Assembly: GCF_026151205.1 (NCBI RefSeq)
Contig: NC_087073.1
Coordinates: 13,225,837-13,289,836 of the forward strand
Reading direction: 5' to 3'
Length of the DNA stretch: 64,000 nucleotides
DNA from: Bolinopsis microptera
Taxonomy: Eukaryota > Ctenophora > Tentaculata > Lobata > Bolinopsidae
Shown: piece by piece, positions 32,268 to 42,420 of the stretch
Numbering within the stretch: position 1 is the first letter of the stretch
Layout: each line of letters starts with the position of its first letter
The notes under the pieces: generated by a model
Databases searched by the model: none
What the model was told of the DNA's origin: nothing
What the model saw: the letters and a program-made list of their open reading frames with translations, nothing else
Translations under genes and position numbers: made by a program

Positions 32268-33050
32268 AGGATCTGCGAATATTCCCGTAGACACGTCTTC
32301 CGCCCCGAGGTTTGAGACCTGGAATCAAGGATCTGCGAATATTACCCCATGAGTTAAGTGTGTATGTTTAATAAAAGGACGAATAATATAGGAAAGTAAT
32401 GTGAACTATACATCTTGACGACGCGACAAGCCAGTGACCGAAGTAGTGAACAGTGGAAAATAAATGAAAAAATGTCTCCAGATGCTTCTGTCGCCTTAGG
32501 TGGAAAGGGGTCAGGCAAGTAGATTAGTGATTCTTCTTTTGCATTCGCGGTCAAGAAGAATCACTTGCAATTGCAAAAAATAGGGTTTGACCTAATAACT
32601 CAATAACCTGAAGTCTGTAGATTTTACAACCACTCTCTACCCCACTCAATGTGATGATTCTGACCATTTCAATACCCAATAAGAGCGTTTAGCTCCAATT
32701 AGAAGCTGAGATATCCTGAAATAAGTGTGATAATTGTTACTCGCGAGACCGCAAAAGGGTCATATAACTCATCAAACTTATGTGAGGACTTTGAAATCAT
32801 GTTCTACCTCTCTAAATATGTTGATTCTGACCATTTTCATACCCAAGTTGATTTCTTTTCTTCAATCAGAGGTTGAGATATGTGGGTTTAGATATCGCAA
32901 AAGCGACGAAAAAGGGCGTGGTCAATTTCCCAAAACTGCCCCATATTCAGAAAGTCTACCCAAGCCAAATTTGTTTCTGAGGGGTCTCTCGAGCCGTTCC
33001 AGGTCTCAAACCTCGGGGCGGAAGACGTGTCTACGGGAATATTCTCAGAT
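32268..33050. mobile_element. Small foldback element, sibling of the 50-53 kb foldback
   Basis: The ends are inverted copies: GATCTGCGAATATTCCCGTA with ACACGTCTTCCGCCCCGAGG on the left, its complement on the right (about 32995-33050). A partial direct copy of the tip is repeated just inside the left end (32325-32345). The right arm (32640-33010) is closely related to 52900-53300 (TGTGATGATTCTGACC, AGGGCGTGGTCAATT, AAATTTGTTTCT). It is flanked by near-duplicates of GATCGCAATACCTTAACA (32217 and 33090). No coding capacity. Confidence 0.7.
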
Positions 33051-33337
33051 CAGCTAAGCGTACGCTATAATATAGAACCAGCTTGGATCGCAATACCTTA
33101 ACACATTGAAATCGACTCAATTTATTCACTTTATCTTGTACATTGTACACACAATGTGTCTGAATGTGATGTGCAATATGATGTTGTAAAGTTACTTTAA
33201 ACTTTTGAAGTAAGCACAACGAGAGAGACTTTGCAAAGAAACCAGGGGCTATCATGGCGCCCCAGTAACTCGTACTCCGTTTTATAGATCTATGTTATAG
33301 CGTACGCTTAGCTGTATATTGACCACATAACACATTA

Positions 33338-33851
33338 GATATTTTACCAAAACCCATAATCATGGGTAGAGTGGACCGCTGCCAGTGTCTCTCTTTCCCA
33401 AACAAAAGGAAATGATATTAATTTGATTGACCGTTCTCAAATGCAAAATGATACCGAGAATGAAATCGGTCGCTCGCTTTTCCCATTCATTCACGGCTTA
33501 CGAATTGTAATAATTTTCGATTGGTTACATGTCAATCAGATGCTGTAAAAATCTCTTTGGGTTGCGTTCGGGTCGATACCTAGTATTTCGGGGTAAGGGT
33601 GGTAGTTATCACTTATTGCATTAGCTGAAGTTTATTGAATCTTTATTGCCGAGTACAGCTGCCTTTGGGTAGTTCTTCTTAATCTATTACAATCGTAAAT
33701 GAATGGGAAAAGCGAGCGACCGATTTCATTCTCGGTATCATTTTGCATTTGAGAACGGTCAATCAAATTAATATCATTTCCTTTTGTTTGGGAAAGAGAG
33801 ACACTGGCAGCGGTCCACTCTACCCATGATTATGGGTTTTGGTAAAATATC
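33338..33851. mobile_element. 514-bp element with terminal inverted repeats of about 165 bp
   Basis: GATATTTTACCAAAACCCAT at 33338 is matched by its reverse complement ending at 33851. The inverted arms continue with very few differences to about 33510 and from about 33685 (for example CGGTCGCTCGCTTTTCCCAT on the left). The 170-base centre is unique. No coding frame: a MITE-like foldback element. Confidence 0.8.
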
Positions 33852-35270
33852 ATCTCTTTTTGATTATAATTTGTCAGGGTACTTTATAAAGTCGAAATAT
33901 AAACTGATATCTTCATTATAATAAGGAGGAAGTTTCAACGATTTCGAAATTTTTCCTTTAAAAACATTTCCTTGTGTTTAGGTAAGCATATCGGTCCATC
34001 ACTGACTGAATATACCACTTAATACTCATTCAAGTTGACATTAAATTCATATATAATGACATTAAACTGTCGTGGCAAAGCAGAATTTGTTGGAAATCAC
34101 GAATGAGCAAAATTCTCACCTTTCGCACGTGCAAACTTTGAGCGGACGTTGCATGCGCATCCAATATTGAATCGCCGTAAATTTTTGCATGTAATTGTTT
34201 TATATATAGCTTAATAAGCATGCAAAGTTTCAAAGTATTTCAAGAAGAACTGTAATCACAACGGCACTCTAAAGTTGACAGAAAATGACGAAAACAGCAA
34301 TTTTCAGTGATTTTAGCAATTTTCTATCAATTTGGGCGTGTCCCCACGTGTGCAACTTTTCGATTTTCAACTTTAAAACTAGCCTAATGCACAATTTATA
34401 CCTATAGGAAGCAGAACTGAGCTCCACAACCCAAGGCATGGCCCAACACCAAAGAATACTAAATCGCAAAATTGACGTTTTTATAAAATAATTCTTCAAA
34501 AAAGCACAAACTTCAATGACAAATATCTTTATGAAGGAGCAAGCTAGAAAAACTTTCCGGTAGATTTTCAGAATGCTTGAACAATTATCTAAGATGAAAA
34601 TTTCCTCAGATTTTGAATAAAATTACTCCTTAATGGGTTAAAATTAATTTTAAAAGTTATTACTTTGTCAAAAATCAAGTTTTAAAAACGGTTAACTTGA
34701 TGACGTCATCAAGGGGTGTTTATGACGTCAAATAAATTTTGTATACAATGTAAACTAAAGTGTAAATAATTATTTGCAAGACCTGTGGTCGGAAATGGCT
34801 GTATCTTTTATACTTTTGAATCTATGGACACTTAAATACAGGCTACAATTGACTGGCAAAGCGTCTATCCCTGAATATATATGTATGTATATCTGTATGT
34901 ATATGTCCCGACAATCTGTCGTAAAACAGGGGTTCTAGAAAACCCATTTCCCGATGCTCCTGAAACCTGAAACTTTTTTTGCAGTCAATTTGGTCAACAT
35001 CTAGACGCCCTGAAAAATTTCAGATCTCTAACTCGATTTTAACATGGTTTTTAAGGCACCTGAATATGGCGATTTTGGGTTTTTTACCAAATTTCGTATA
35101 AGTATAACAGTGCTGGCGAGTATTTTATGCAAATTTCTTAAAAATCTCAACATAACTATTTTTTATTCCTGTCATCTTTGACATCAAATTAGAATGTTTT
35201 GAACTAAAAATAAATCTGCTGAACGACTTCCGATGAGTCTTAATGCCTGAAAAACTCCTGCCGGAGGCGG
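33852..35270. other. Non-coding stretch, no gene seen
   Basis: AT-rich DNA with only short open frames on the minus strand that have no domain character. A TATGTATGTATA microsatellite is at about 34878-34905. It lies inside the composite inverted-repeat region. Confidence 0.5.
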
Positions 35271-35274
35271 CGGC

Positions 35275-35549
35275 CTTCGGCCGCCGCCTTCGGCCGGAGT
35301 GCACGCTTCGCGTGCACGAAAGAGGCTTGTAACGTGTACCAAAGGGGGTATAATAGTAAAGGGGGTATAATAGTAAAGGGGGTATAATAGTAAAGGGGGT
35401 ACATAGTATACGGTATACTATGTACCCCCTTTACTATTATACCCCCTTTACTATTATACCCCCTTTACTATTATACCCCCTTTGGTACACGTTACAAGCC
35501 TCTTTCGTGCACGCGAAGCGTGCACTCCGGCCGAAGGCGGCGGCCGAAG
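35275..35549. repeat. Near-perfect 275-bp palindrome with internal 16-bp tandem repeats
   Basis: The two arms of 137 bases are reverse complements around a single central G (35412). From the outside in: a GC-rich CGGCCGCCGCCTTCGGCCGG block, GTGCACGCTTCGCGTGCACG (itself palindromic), GAAAGAGGCTTGTAACGTGT, then four copies of AGGGGGTATAATAGTA (last one cut), then ACATAGTATAC. A second palindrome (TGCATTTATTGTGGGTATA arms) follows at 35551-35589. The structure would extrude as a cruciform. Confidence 0.9.
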
Positions 35550-35639
35550 TTGCATTTATTGTGGGTATACTATACCCACAATAAATGCACCGGTCGTGCT
35601 TGCCAGCACTGTGATAATAACATAGGACTAGGAACTTAG

Positions 35640-35765
35640 GAACCGAGTACCTGTTAGGGATTTTGGTGCAGGACTGGAATCGGTCAGATATCAATCAATC
35701 TTCCTTTTTTCAGACCGGAGCCTATAGTGGCAAACAGGAGAATTAAATCTAACTGAAAAGATTTC
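35640..35765. repeat. Dispersed repeat, inverted copy at 43425-43560
   Basis: Segments such as ACCGAGTACCTGT, GGACTGGAATCGG, AGATATCAAT and AATCTTCC occur here and, reverse-complemented and in the reverse order, at 43425-43560 (GGAAGATT, ATTGATATCT, CCGATTCCAGTC, ACAGGTACTCGGT). The copies are moderately diverged. A C-run lies at 35770-35781. Confidence 0.65.
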
Positions 35766-35794
35766 CGACCCCCCCCCCCCCTCTACTAGTATAT

Positions 35795-36180
35795 GATTAT
35801 GATGTTTTCAAGGGTCACTTGGCGGAAAAAGTCAACGAAATTATGGCACTCAACAACATAGTTCATGAGCTAGTCCCCGCCAACATGACAAACTTGTTCC
35901 AGCCTCTAGATATTACGGTAAATCGTGTTACCAAGGACATTGTCGAACGTTCATATTACGTTCATATTACTCAGGGGAGGAAATGAAACAGTGTTAAGGT
36001 TAACTTAAAGTTGTCTAAGATAAAAACCACTTCACGCCGAATGGCTTGTAAAAGTTAACACTAAAATGCAGGACCGGGGTATTTTGATTAAAAAGGTTTT
36101 CATAAAGCTTGAAATCACTGATGCTTTAAGCATGGACTATTTCATGCACGAAAACCCATTTGATGAAGATGATATGTGAT
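35795..36180 (+). pseudogene. Remnant of a pogo/Tigger-like DDE transposase
   Basis: A plus-strand frame reads YDYDVFKGHLAEKVNEI and then VHELVPANMTNLFQPLDIT with VNRVTKD, ending in TGA at about 35985. The 'vPpnmTn..QPLD..vN' block is the third catalytic region of DDE transposases of the pogo/jerky type. Further downstream other frames resemble the C-terminal tail (LSKIKTTSRRMACK, SMDYFMHENPFDEDDM). The N-terminal two thirds are missing, so it is a dead fragment. Confidence 0.7.
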
Positions 36181-36547
36181 ATTAGACACTGATCATGTAC
36201 ACATATTTTAACATTTTTACTGCTTAACGACTGCTTTTCTTACTTACTGTATAAAAATGGATTTAAAATTCATTTGCTGAAATAAAAAAACGTCAAAAAA
36301 AATGAAAAAATTCTGATTTTTGGTTTTTAATGCCTTCTAGCGTTCATATTAATATCCGTTCATAATTGCGTCCGTTCATTTAATGTCCGTCCAAATAATG
36401 TCCGATAAGGTATATCAAATGTGTTATGTGGTCAATATACTACAGCTAAGCGTACGCTATAACATAGATCTATAAAACGGAGTACTGGGGCAACATGTAA
36501 ATCCCTCGTTAACATATTGTGTGTACAAGTTACAGTGACTAAAATGA

Positions 36548-39500
36548 CTCGATTCCAATCTGTCAAGGTTTGCTAGCAGTAGCACAGTCTGCTTCCTGGT
36601 ACCGGGTGGTAAATCTCGTGCTGATGGAGATGGCTCTGGCGGCTCAACACCAACTAATAAAAATGACTCTAGGGAATCCACGAACCAGGACGGGAAAAAC
36701 GGAAACGGAAGTGGAAACTCTATCTACAATGGAGGACAGGACTCCTCATCAAGCGGCCCCCAGGACAAAGGGGACAGTGATGATGACGACGACAACCCTA
36801 ACAAATCTGGTAGTGAATCTTTCAAAGATACCAGCTTCTCAACCGATCATGACAACAAGAATGAAGAATCTGAGGAATCAGATCCCGCAAGCAAAGAACC
36901 CGAAAGCTCCATTCCTTCTACGGAGACCCCAGAGGAAGAACTCCCGTCTCTGAATCAAGATAAGAACAACTTTCTCACGAGTACCTTGAGTTGTCCCGGA
37001 AAGCTCAACTTTGGACCCGAAGAATCAGAAGAAGACCTACGCCGCAGACTAACACCAACAGATGATCATCTCAACTTCTGTGATGAGATAACATCCGTCA
37101 GACGGCTGAATACGTTACCGATCATAACAGGGCTAAACGACCCCGTCATCAGAATGAGAAATCTCTCATCATCTCCAGGATACACCTTAGTCAGTCCAGG
37201 AGGTGACTCTGCCGAGCTTTGTCGTGACATATTCCACTGCAAATCTCTCTTCCCAACAGAGCCTGCGAATATCCTATACTGGTCGACAGACAGTGAAGTA
37301 TCCTTCAGGAAATATGGGATCCACCAACGGGAGTTTTGTCTGTTCAGCTCTCGTTACCACCCATGCAACTCATGGGACACATATGATGCCAAGGAGTTCA
37401 AGGAAGTGCCTATCCTACTTCAGTGCATGAATCAAATCATCAGCGATCATCGCATCGACGAGAACCCCTCACTCAACAGCTGTGTGGTCGAAAAGATCAG
37501 AATGAACGAACACACACCAGAATCAACGGTCTTCCCATCCGACCTTGATTCATACGCAGAGGACAACTCCGTAATGGTAATCCTCTGCCTGGGTCAACAG
37601 AATGCGATCGATGTTATACCCAAGTCACACTCCGGATCTTTGCGTGGTAAGGTAGATGCAGGAAGGCTGTCTCCGGATCATGGGGGAGCGGTTTTCTTGT
37701 CCAAAGATGCACTCAAACGCTACCAAGTCCGGTCAGGAGTAGGACTCAGTAACTCTCTAAATAACGATGCAAGACCATCCTACAGACTTATCTTCTTTCG
37801 CTCGAAAATAGATACTGACGGAACGTTGTTATGGGACAGTACCGATATTCCCAATGAGAGTATCAGATCATCAAGATTCTGCAATACCCTAAGTTACAGA
37901 ATGGGTCAAGTTCATATATACCAACAAATATTGGACAAGCTTACCCCAGCTGACTTTACTTTGATACTGGATGCCATGGATCAATCCACATCTAGTAGCG
38001 ACTCCCTGAACGATATGAAAACAAGAACAGAAACTCTCTTAGCAGACCCTTACTCACCCCCCAGCTATGCCGCTGTAAGTGTAATAGTAACTAAGATGAA
38101 ACTGAAAGACGCGAAAGAGGAGCTTACTGCATGTAACCAGGAAAATAATGGTGTTGTAGCCTTGTTAAGACAGAGACTATGCAGATACTTAACTAGGGAC
38201 TCAGACCAGTCATGCGACAAAAGTGGAGAGTTCTTATACTCCCCTGAACCGCCACTCTCTGAAACTGCCCCGGTTCCAAACAGCGTTGTATCTCCTACTG
38301 AGTTCTGTTTTACCAGCTCACTGCCCAACGCTAAGGATTTCCTGAGATCAAAACTGGATAAACACTCCTCTACACAGCAAGCATCCAAAACTAAGAGGAA
38401 AAGACAACCAGCTGACACCAAGACTGATCTAAGCTTTCAAGGACTTGAAACTTACATTAAATCACTCGAATCAGCTACAGAAAATGAACTCACAAAGGAG
38501 CTCGGATTCCTCAAACTGAGCAGTGAAGGAAGCTCAAAAATCAGAAAAAAGAGGATCACTCAACATTTGAAGAACCCTAATCAACTCTCCGCTGCTAGCA
38601 GCAGTGCTACATCTGAGCAACTCAACGATGTGCAGAATAGACTGGAAGTGATGGAAAGATCCAATGTGTCAATCAGCTCTATTCTTACTGAAATTAAAAA
38701 TGAGATGAAAGAGCTAAAGCTCACGATAACAGAAAAGACCTCTGGAGCCAAATCGACTGGAGACTGTCAAATAGCAAGAAATTGTTCAAGTGGCACTGAT
38801 CTCCTTAAAAGCCTGACAAAAGCTACCCAAGACACCAGTCTGCTCCTCGAAAAATCAGAAAAAGGTCTAAAAGGGCTGACACAAACCCTAAAAGACACTA
38901 TGACTGTAAAGAAAGATCTGGATGTCTGGCGTCAGAGCGTTTTCAAAAGGGAAGAGAGTGACAAAATCAACGAAATCCATAACATCATTTCGACCCCTAA
39001 TTTTCAAGAAATCCTCAGTATCAGCCAGTTAGACCCAGGTGCAAATTCTAGCCAAGACCATGTGAGACATATCCCCAGGTCTCCGGCTGACACGAGGACC
39101 AACAGGGACACCCCTGGGCTATCACCAAATCAGGGACGATCCTCCTACAGGAGAGAGGGTATAGAACCCAGACAGAGAGACAAGAGAACAGGTGTCTTCC
39201 GGGCAGATAGACCAAAAAGAGCAAGTAACCGGCCTGTTCCAAGCCAAAAGTTCACACACTCCTTTGAACAGCCTGAGTTCATCCAAAGAATCTCCCAGCT
39301 AACCAAAGATGCCGAATCCGCCCCAAAAACCCATGAGGCAGTCGAAGCACTGAATAGGCACATTACAGAACTTATAAATGATGCCGCTAAAAATGAGCTT
39401 GAAATCTCTAAACAGACCCAGAATCCAAAACCCAAGTTCGATTCATGGTTTGACGGCAAGTGTCACACCGCACGACGCCTCTTCAAGCGGTCAATAAAGA

Positions 39501-41923
39501 TTGTCGATAATAACCCTGACAATCAAAGGATCAAAGCTCGACACCGTGCTAACTGCAGAGGATATCGAAAGATTGTCAATAAGAAACGGGATGACTTCTT
39601 CAATAGTCTTAACAAAAAGATTAAAAACGGTAAAACCATATCCTGGAGAGACTTCAAAAAGCTTAAGAGCTACAAGAAGGAAGAAGTCCAAACTGACTCA
39701 GAGCAACTTAAAACCTTCCATCAGTTCTACGCTGAGCTCTACTCTGACACTCATCCAACTGTAGACTCTCTCACCAAAAGAGCTCTCCTCGAAGAAGCCA
39801 ACACCCTAGCCGAGGGATCTGCCCCCAATGAGTCGCTGAACAGCGCATTTACACTGGGTGAGCTGAACGCTGCACTAGGCAAACTAAAATCCGGCAAAGC
39901 ATCTGCTTTTGACCACATAAGCAATGAAATGCTCAAGGGTTTGAACGTGAAAATGAGGTCCCTCCTCCTTAAACTCTTCAATCTGTGCCTTGAGACAGGA
40001 ACCTACCTCTGGAGCAAAAGTGTGATCACACCGATTCACAAAAAAGGGTGCATCAGGAACCCTGACAACTATAGAGCAATAGCAGTATGTAGCTGTATTG
40101 GGAAACTGCTCTCCACGATGCTGCTATCTCGGCTTGTCACTCACCGCCAAATCTCTCATCCAGATCCACCTAATCAAGCAGGCTTTACCAAAGGAAGTCA
40201 ATGTAATGACCATATATTCACGCTGATGTCCACAATCGAAAAATACAAGAAAGTGAAAAGTAAAATATATGCAGTGTTCATTGATCTCCGAAAAGCGTTT
40301 GATCTAGTGTGCAGACAAGCCCTCCTGTTCAAACTAGCCTGCTATGGCGTCAACGGCGGCTACTACGACATCATCAAAGACATGTACAGTAAATCAGAGG
40401 GTCATATCAAGATGAATGGTAAAATCAGTGAAGCATTCAAGATCCTCAAAGGGACTGAACAAGGACATCCACTCAGCCCCGAGTTTTTCAAAGTCTACTT
40501 TAAAAAGCTTTCTGACCTCCTCAATGAAGCCGTTGTGAACTGCCCAACTCTCGCTGGTATCTCAGTGACTCACCTAGCGTGGGCTGATGATCTAGTAATC
40601 CTCGCCCTAGATCCTGAATCACTCCAAAAGTTGCTTTCGATCATTGGGGACTACTGTATCGAATGGGGTCTGGAAATCAACATCTCCAAAACCAAATTCA
40701 TGGTCTTCAACGGTAAAGGACCTGACATTCCAAACTGGCGTCCTTCTATTCATGACAGAGATATAGAGATGGTCTCCAGCTACTGCTATCTTGGAATCAT
40801 TATAAGCAGCACAGGGAAATTTCGGCAGGCAACTGACTCTCTCTACCGTAAGGGACTCGGAGCTTACTTTAGCTTGAGAAGCACCATAGACCGGAGATAC
40901 ATTGACGCATCATGCCTTAACAAACTATTTGACACCCTTGTCAAGCCTATTCTACTATACGGTTGTCAAGTTTGGGCCCCAGTTCTACCCACCGTCAGTA
41001 AGGTCCTCTCTTGCTTCAGCAAGTTTCACAACCTTGATCATGCAGTCTCCCACATCGCAAAACAGAAACTGGAGCAAGTGCACCTACGTCACCTCAAATA
41101 CCTTCTTGGTATTAACAGAAGGGCAGTCAATGCTACAGCCTGGGGAGAAACTGGCTCATACCCAATTATAATTGAGATGTTGAAACTGAGTACTAAATAC
41201 TTCAAAAGAGTTATGAGCCTTCCCTCAACACAACTGGTCAAAGCTGCAATGACTGAGCAGATTAACCTCAAATTGTCATGGTTTGTAGGCATCGAATCAG
41301 TTATCAAGTCATTTAACAACATCGACCTTCCTGACAGGAATTCATCATCGTTGCTCAACGCAACCTTCCTCGCGGACTCCTGCAGCCCTGGATTGATGAC
41401 AGAGAACCTGCGAAAACTATTCCGTGATTCCTGGGGTTCTCTTGTGAAAGATTCTAGAAAGCTATCATTCTACAGTGAAGTCAAAAAAGAATTTGGATGG
41501 GAGCCATATCTAAACCACGCTAGGTCTTTCCAGGACAGAAGGGCAACCACACAGATTCGGTCCAGTTCTCATCACCTTAGAATTGAAAGGGGGAGGTACG
41601 ACAAAACTCCACTTGATGAAAGGACCTGTAACTATTGCGAGCTGAACATCAACCAGCTAATCATCGAAGACGAGAACCATATGCTCCATTCCTGCCCCCT
41701 AGGGAAAGTTCCAAGGGACAGATTTCAAAGCCTCAGTGGAAATCTAGTCAGCATTGACGGAAATGGTAGCTTCAATCTTGCCTCCACGTTTATCTCGCAA
41801 CCCGATTGCATGGACAAACTCAGCGATGAGGACGTAAGTTTGATCAAACTCTCGACCAGCACCATTAATAAAATCTACAGACTAACCCTCAACTTCAAAG
41901 AAAGTCTAAATGTAAATAACTAG
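36548..41923 (+). CDS. LINE polyprotein with AlkB-like region, SAP-like motifs, RT and zinc knuckle
   Basis: One frame is open from 36548 to the stop at 41921-41923 (about 1790 codons), with no in-frame ATG before about 37154, so the copy lacks its start or is 5'-truncated; upstream to about 36568 is a different dispersed repeat. Numbering from TTG 36986: before it lies an acidic, Ser/Gly-rich tail. Residues about 135-272 resemble AlkB (LLQCMNQII, SLNSCVVEKIR, FPSDLDSYAEDNSV, VILCLG, RPSYRLIFFR), but the HxD histidine is replaced (P184-S-D186). Residues 372-402 and 498-530 look like SAP DNA-binding motifs. No EEP endonuclease is found. The reverse transcriptase spans about 950-1250, with active site W1199-A-D-D. 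The C-terminus has C-x2-C...H-x4-C (CNYCEL, HMLHSC). Catalytic RT residues are intact. Confidence 0.85.
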   Translation, partial: LDSNLSRFASSSTVCFLVPGGKSRADGDGSGGSTPTNKNDSRESTNQDGKNGNGSGNSIYNGGQDSSSSGPQDKGDSDDDDDNPNKSGSESFKDTSFSTDHDNKNEESEESDPASKEPESSIPSTETPEEELPSLNQDKNNFLTSTLSCPGKLNFGPEESEEDLRRRLTPTDDHLNFCDEITSVRRLNTLPIITGLNDPVIRMRNLSSSPGYTLVSPGGDSAELCRDIFHCKSLFPTEPANILYWSTDSEVSFRKYGIHQREFCLFSSRYHPCNSWDTYDAKEFKEVPILLQCMNQIISDHRIDENPSLNSCVVEKIRMNEHTPESTVFPSDLDSYAEDNSVMVILCLGQQNAIDVIPKSHSGSLRGKVDAGRLSPDHGGAVFLSKDALKRYQVRSGVGLSNSLNNDARPSYRLIFFRSKIDTDGTLLWDSTDIPNESIRSSRFCNTLSYRMGQVHIYQQILDKLTPADFTLILDAMDQSTSSSDSLNDMKTRTETLLADPYSPPSYAAVSVIVTKMKLKDAKEELTACNQENNGVVALLRQRLCRYLTRDSDQSCDKSGEFLYSPEPPLSETAPVPNSVVSPTEFCFTSSLPNAKDFLRSKLDKHSSTQQASKTKRKRQPADTKTDLSFQGLETYIKSLESATENELTKELGFLKLSSEGSSKIRKKRITQHLKNPNQLSAASSSATSEQLNDVQNRLEVMERSNVSISSILTEIKNEMKELKLTITEKTSGAKSTGDCQIARNCSSGTDLLKSLTKATQDTSLLLEKSEKGLKGLTQTLKDTMTVKKDLDVWRQSVFKREESDKINEIHNIISTPNFQEILSISQLDPGANSSQDHVRHIPRSPADTRTNRDTPGLSPNQGRSSYRREGIEPRQRDKRTGVFRADRPKRASNRPVPSQKFTHSFEQPEFIQRISQLTKDAESAPKTHEAVEALNRHITELINDAAKNELEISKQTQNPKPKFDSWFDGKCHTARRLFKRSIKIVDNNPDNQRIKARHRANCRGYRKIVNKKRDDFFNSLNKKIKNGKTISWRDFKKLKSYKKEEVQTDSEQLKTFHQFYAELYSDTHPTVDSLTKRALLEEANTLAEGSAPNESLNSAFTLGELNAALGKLKSGKASAFDHISNEMLKGLNVKMRSLLLKLFNLCLETGTYLWSKSVITPIHKKGCIRNPDNYRAIAVCSCIGKLLSTMLLSRLVTHRQISHPDPPNQAGFTKGSQCNDHIFTLMSTIEKYKKVKSKIYAVFIDLRKAFDLVCRQALLFKLACYGVNGGYYDIIKDMYSKSEGHIKMNGKISEAFKILKGTEQGHPLSPEFFKVYFKKLSDLLNEAVVNCPTLAGISVTHLAWADDLVILALDPESLQKLLSIIGDYCIEWGLEINISKTKFMVFNGKGPDIPNWRPSIHDRDIEMVSSYCYLGIIISSTGKFRQATDSLYRKGLGAYFSLRSTIDRRYIDASCLNKLFDTLVKPILLYGCQVWAPVLPTVSKVLSCFSKFHNLDHAVSHIAKQKLEQVHLRHLKYLLGINRRAVNATAWGETGSYPIIIEMLKLSTKYFKRVMSLPSTQLVKAAMTEQINLKLSWFVGIESVIKSFNNIDLPDRNSSSLLNATFLADSCSPGLMTENLRKLFRDSWGSLVKDSRKLSFYSEVKKEFGWEPYLNHARSFQDRRATTQIRSSSHHLRIERGRYDKTPLDERTCNYCELNINQLIIEDENHMLHSCPLGKVPRDRFQSLSGNLVSIDGNGSFNLASTFISQPDCMDKLSDEDVSLIKLSTSTINKIYRLTLNFKESLNVNN

Positions 41924-42420
41924 CTTCCTCTTTCAGTCCTTCCTTTCTTCCTTTCTTTTTTTCCCCTTTTTCTTTCCGCCTTTTTTTCTTTTCCAGCTTT
42001 GGATCTGTGACGGATGTGATGGATTTCTTGCGGTCACTTTTATCCCTACATGGGCTCCCGGCCGTGCGTCCATGTAGGAGCCGTGGGGCCTTCCGAGTGA
42101 TAGAGTTACAGTGACTGTTAGTAGGGAAAGTATGAAGGCTATATCAGTAGACACAATTACCGAACGCAGGGCATTGGCTCGACCTCCAAGACAGGGTATC
42201 CGTGAGGACCCTGGTCGTAATCAGCTCTGCACTGCTCCAGTGTATCCTGATGCCTGAAATCTTGGACACTGCCTACGTACGGGGTAGACAGCCACTGATG
42301 ATTTTGTCTGTGAGTTTTTCATCACTTCCTGACATGAGTCAGACCTCAGCTGGATCCTTCCTGTTTAGCTTTTTCTGAGCTTCCCGCTCGACCTCCTTCT
42401 TCAATCATCATCATCAGTTA
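36569..42420 (+). mobile_element. Third LINE, AlkB-like and EEP-less, 5' end cut
   Basis: The element covers the long ORF plus a 3' UTR of at least 480 bases that starts with a pyrimidine-rich tract (41932-41995). A TCATCATCATCA stretch at 42404-42416 may be the 3' tail. The 5' border at about 36569 is where similarity to the dispersed repeat of 33090-33140 stops. The 3' border is uncertain and could lie as far as 42800. Confidence 0.65.

Larger units (their letters stand above)
33253..36495. mobile_element. Composite region bounded by inverted repeats, holding a pogo-like remnant
   Basis: An 80-base sequence at 33253-33335 (CGTACTCCGTTTTATAGATC, GTTATAGCGTACGCTTAGCT and GACCACATAACACATT) recurs inverted at 36414-36493. 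Beyond it the similarity continues in weaker form (33075-33140 against 36515-36570). Between the arms are a TIR element, a 275-bp palindrome and a broken pogo/Tigger-like transposase, so this may be one old DNA transposon invaded by others. A partial third copy of the arm is at 25620-25655. Confidence 0.5.

Noticed and set aside
35437-35694. Minus-strand frame reading CIYCGYSIPTINATSAAAFG
   Set aside because: It runs through the palindrome and ends in the 16-mer repeat; an artefact of repeat sequence.
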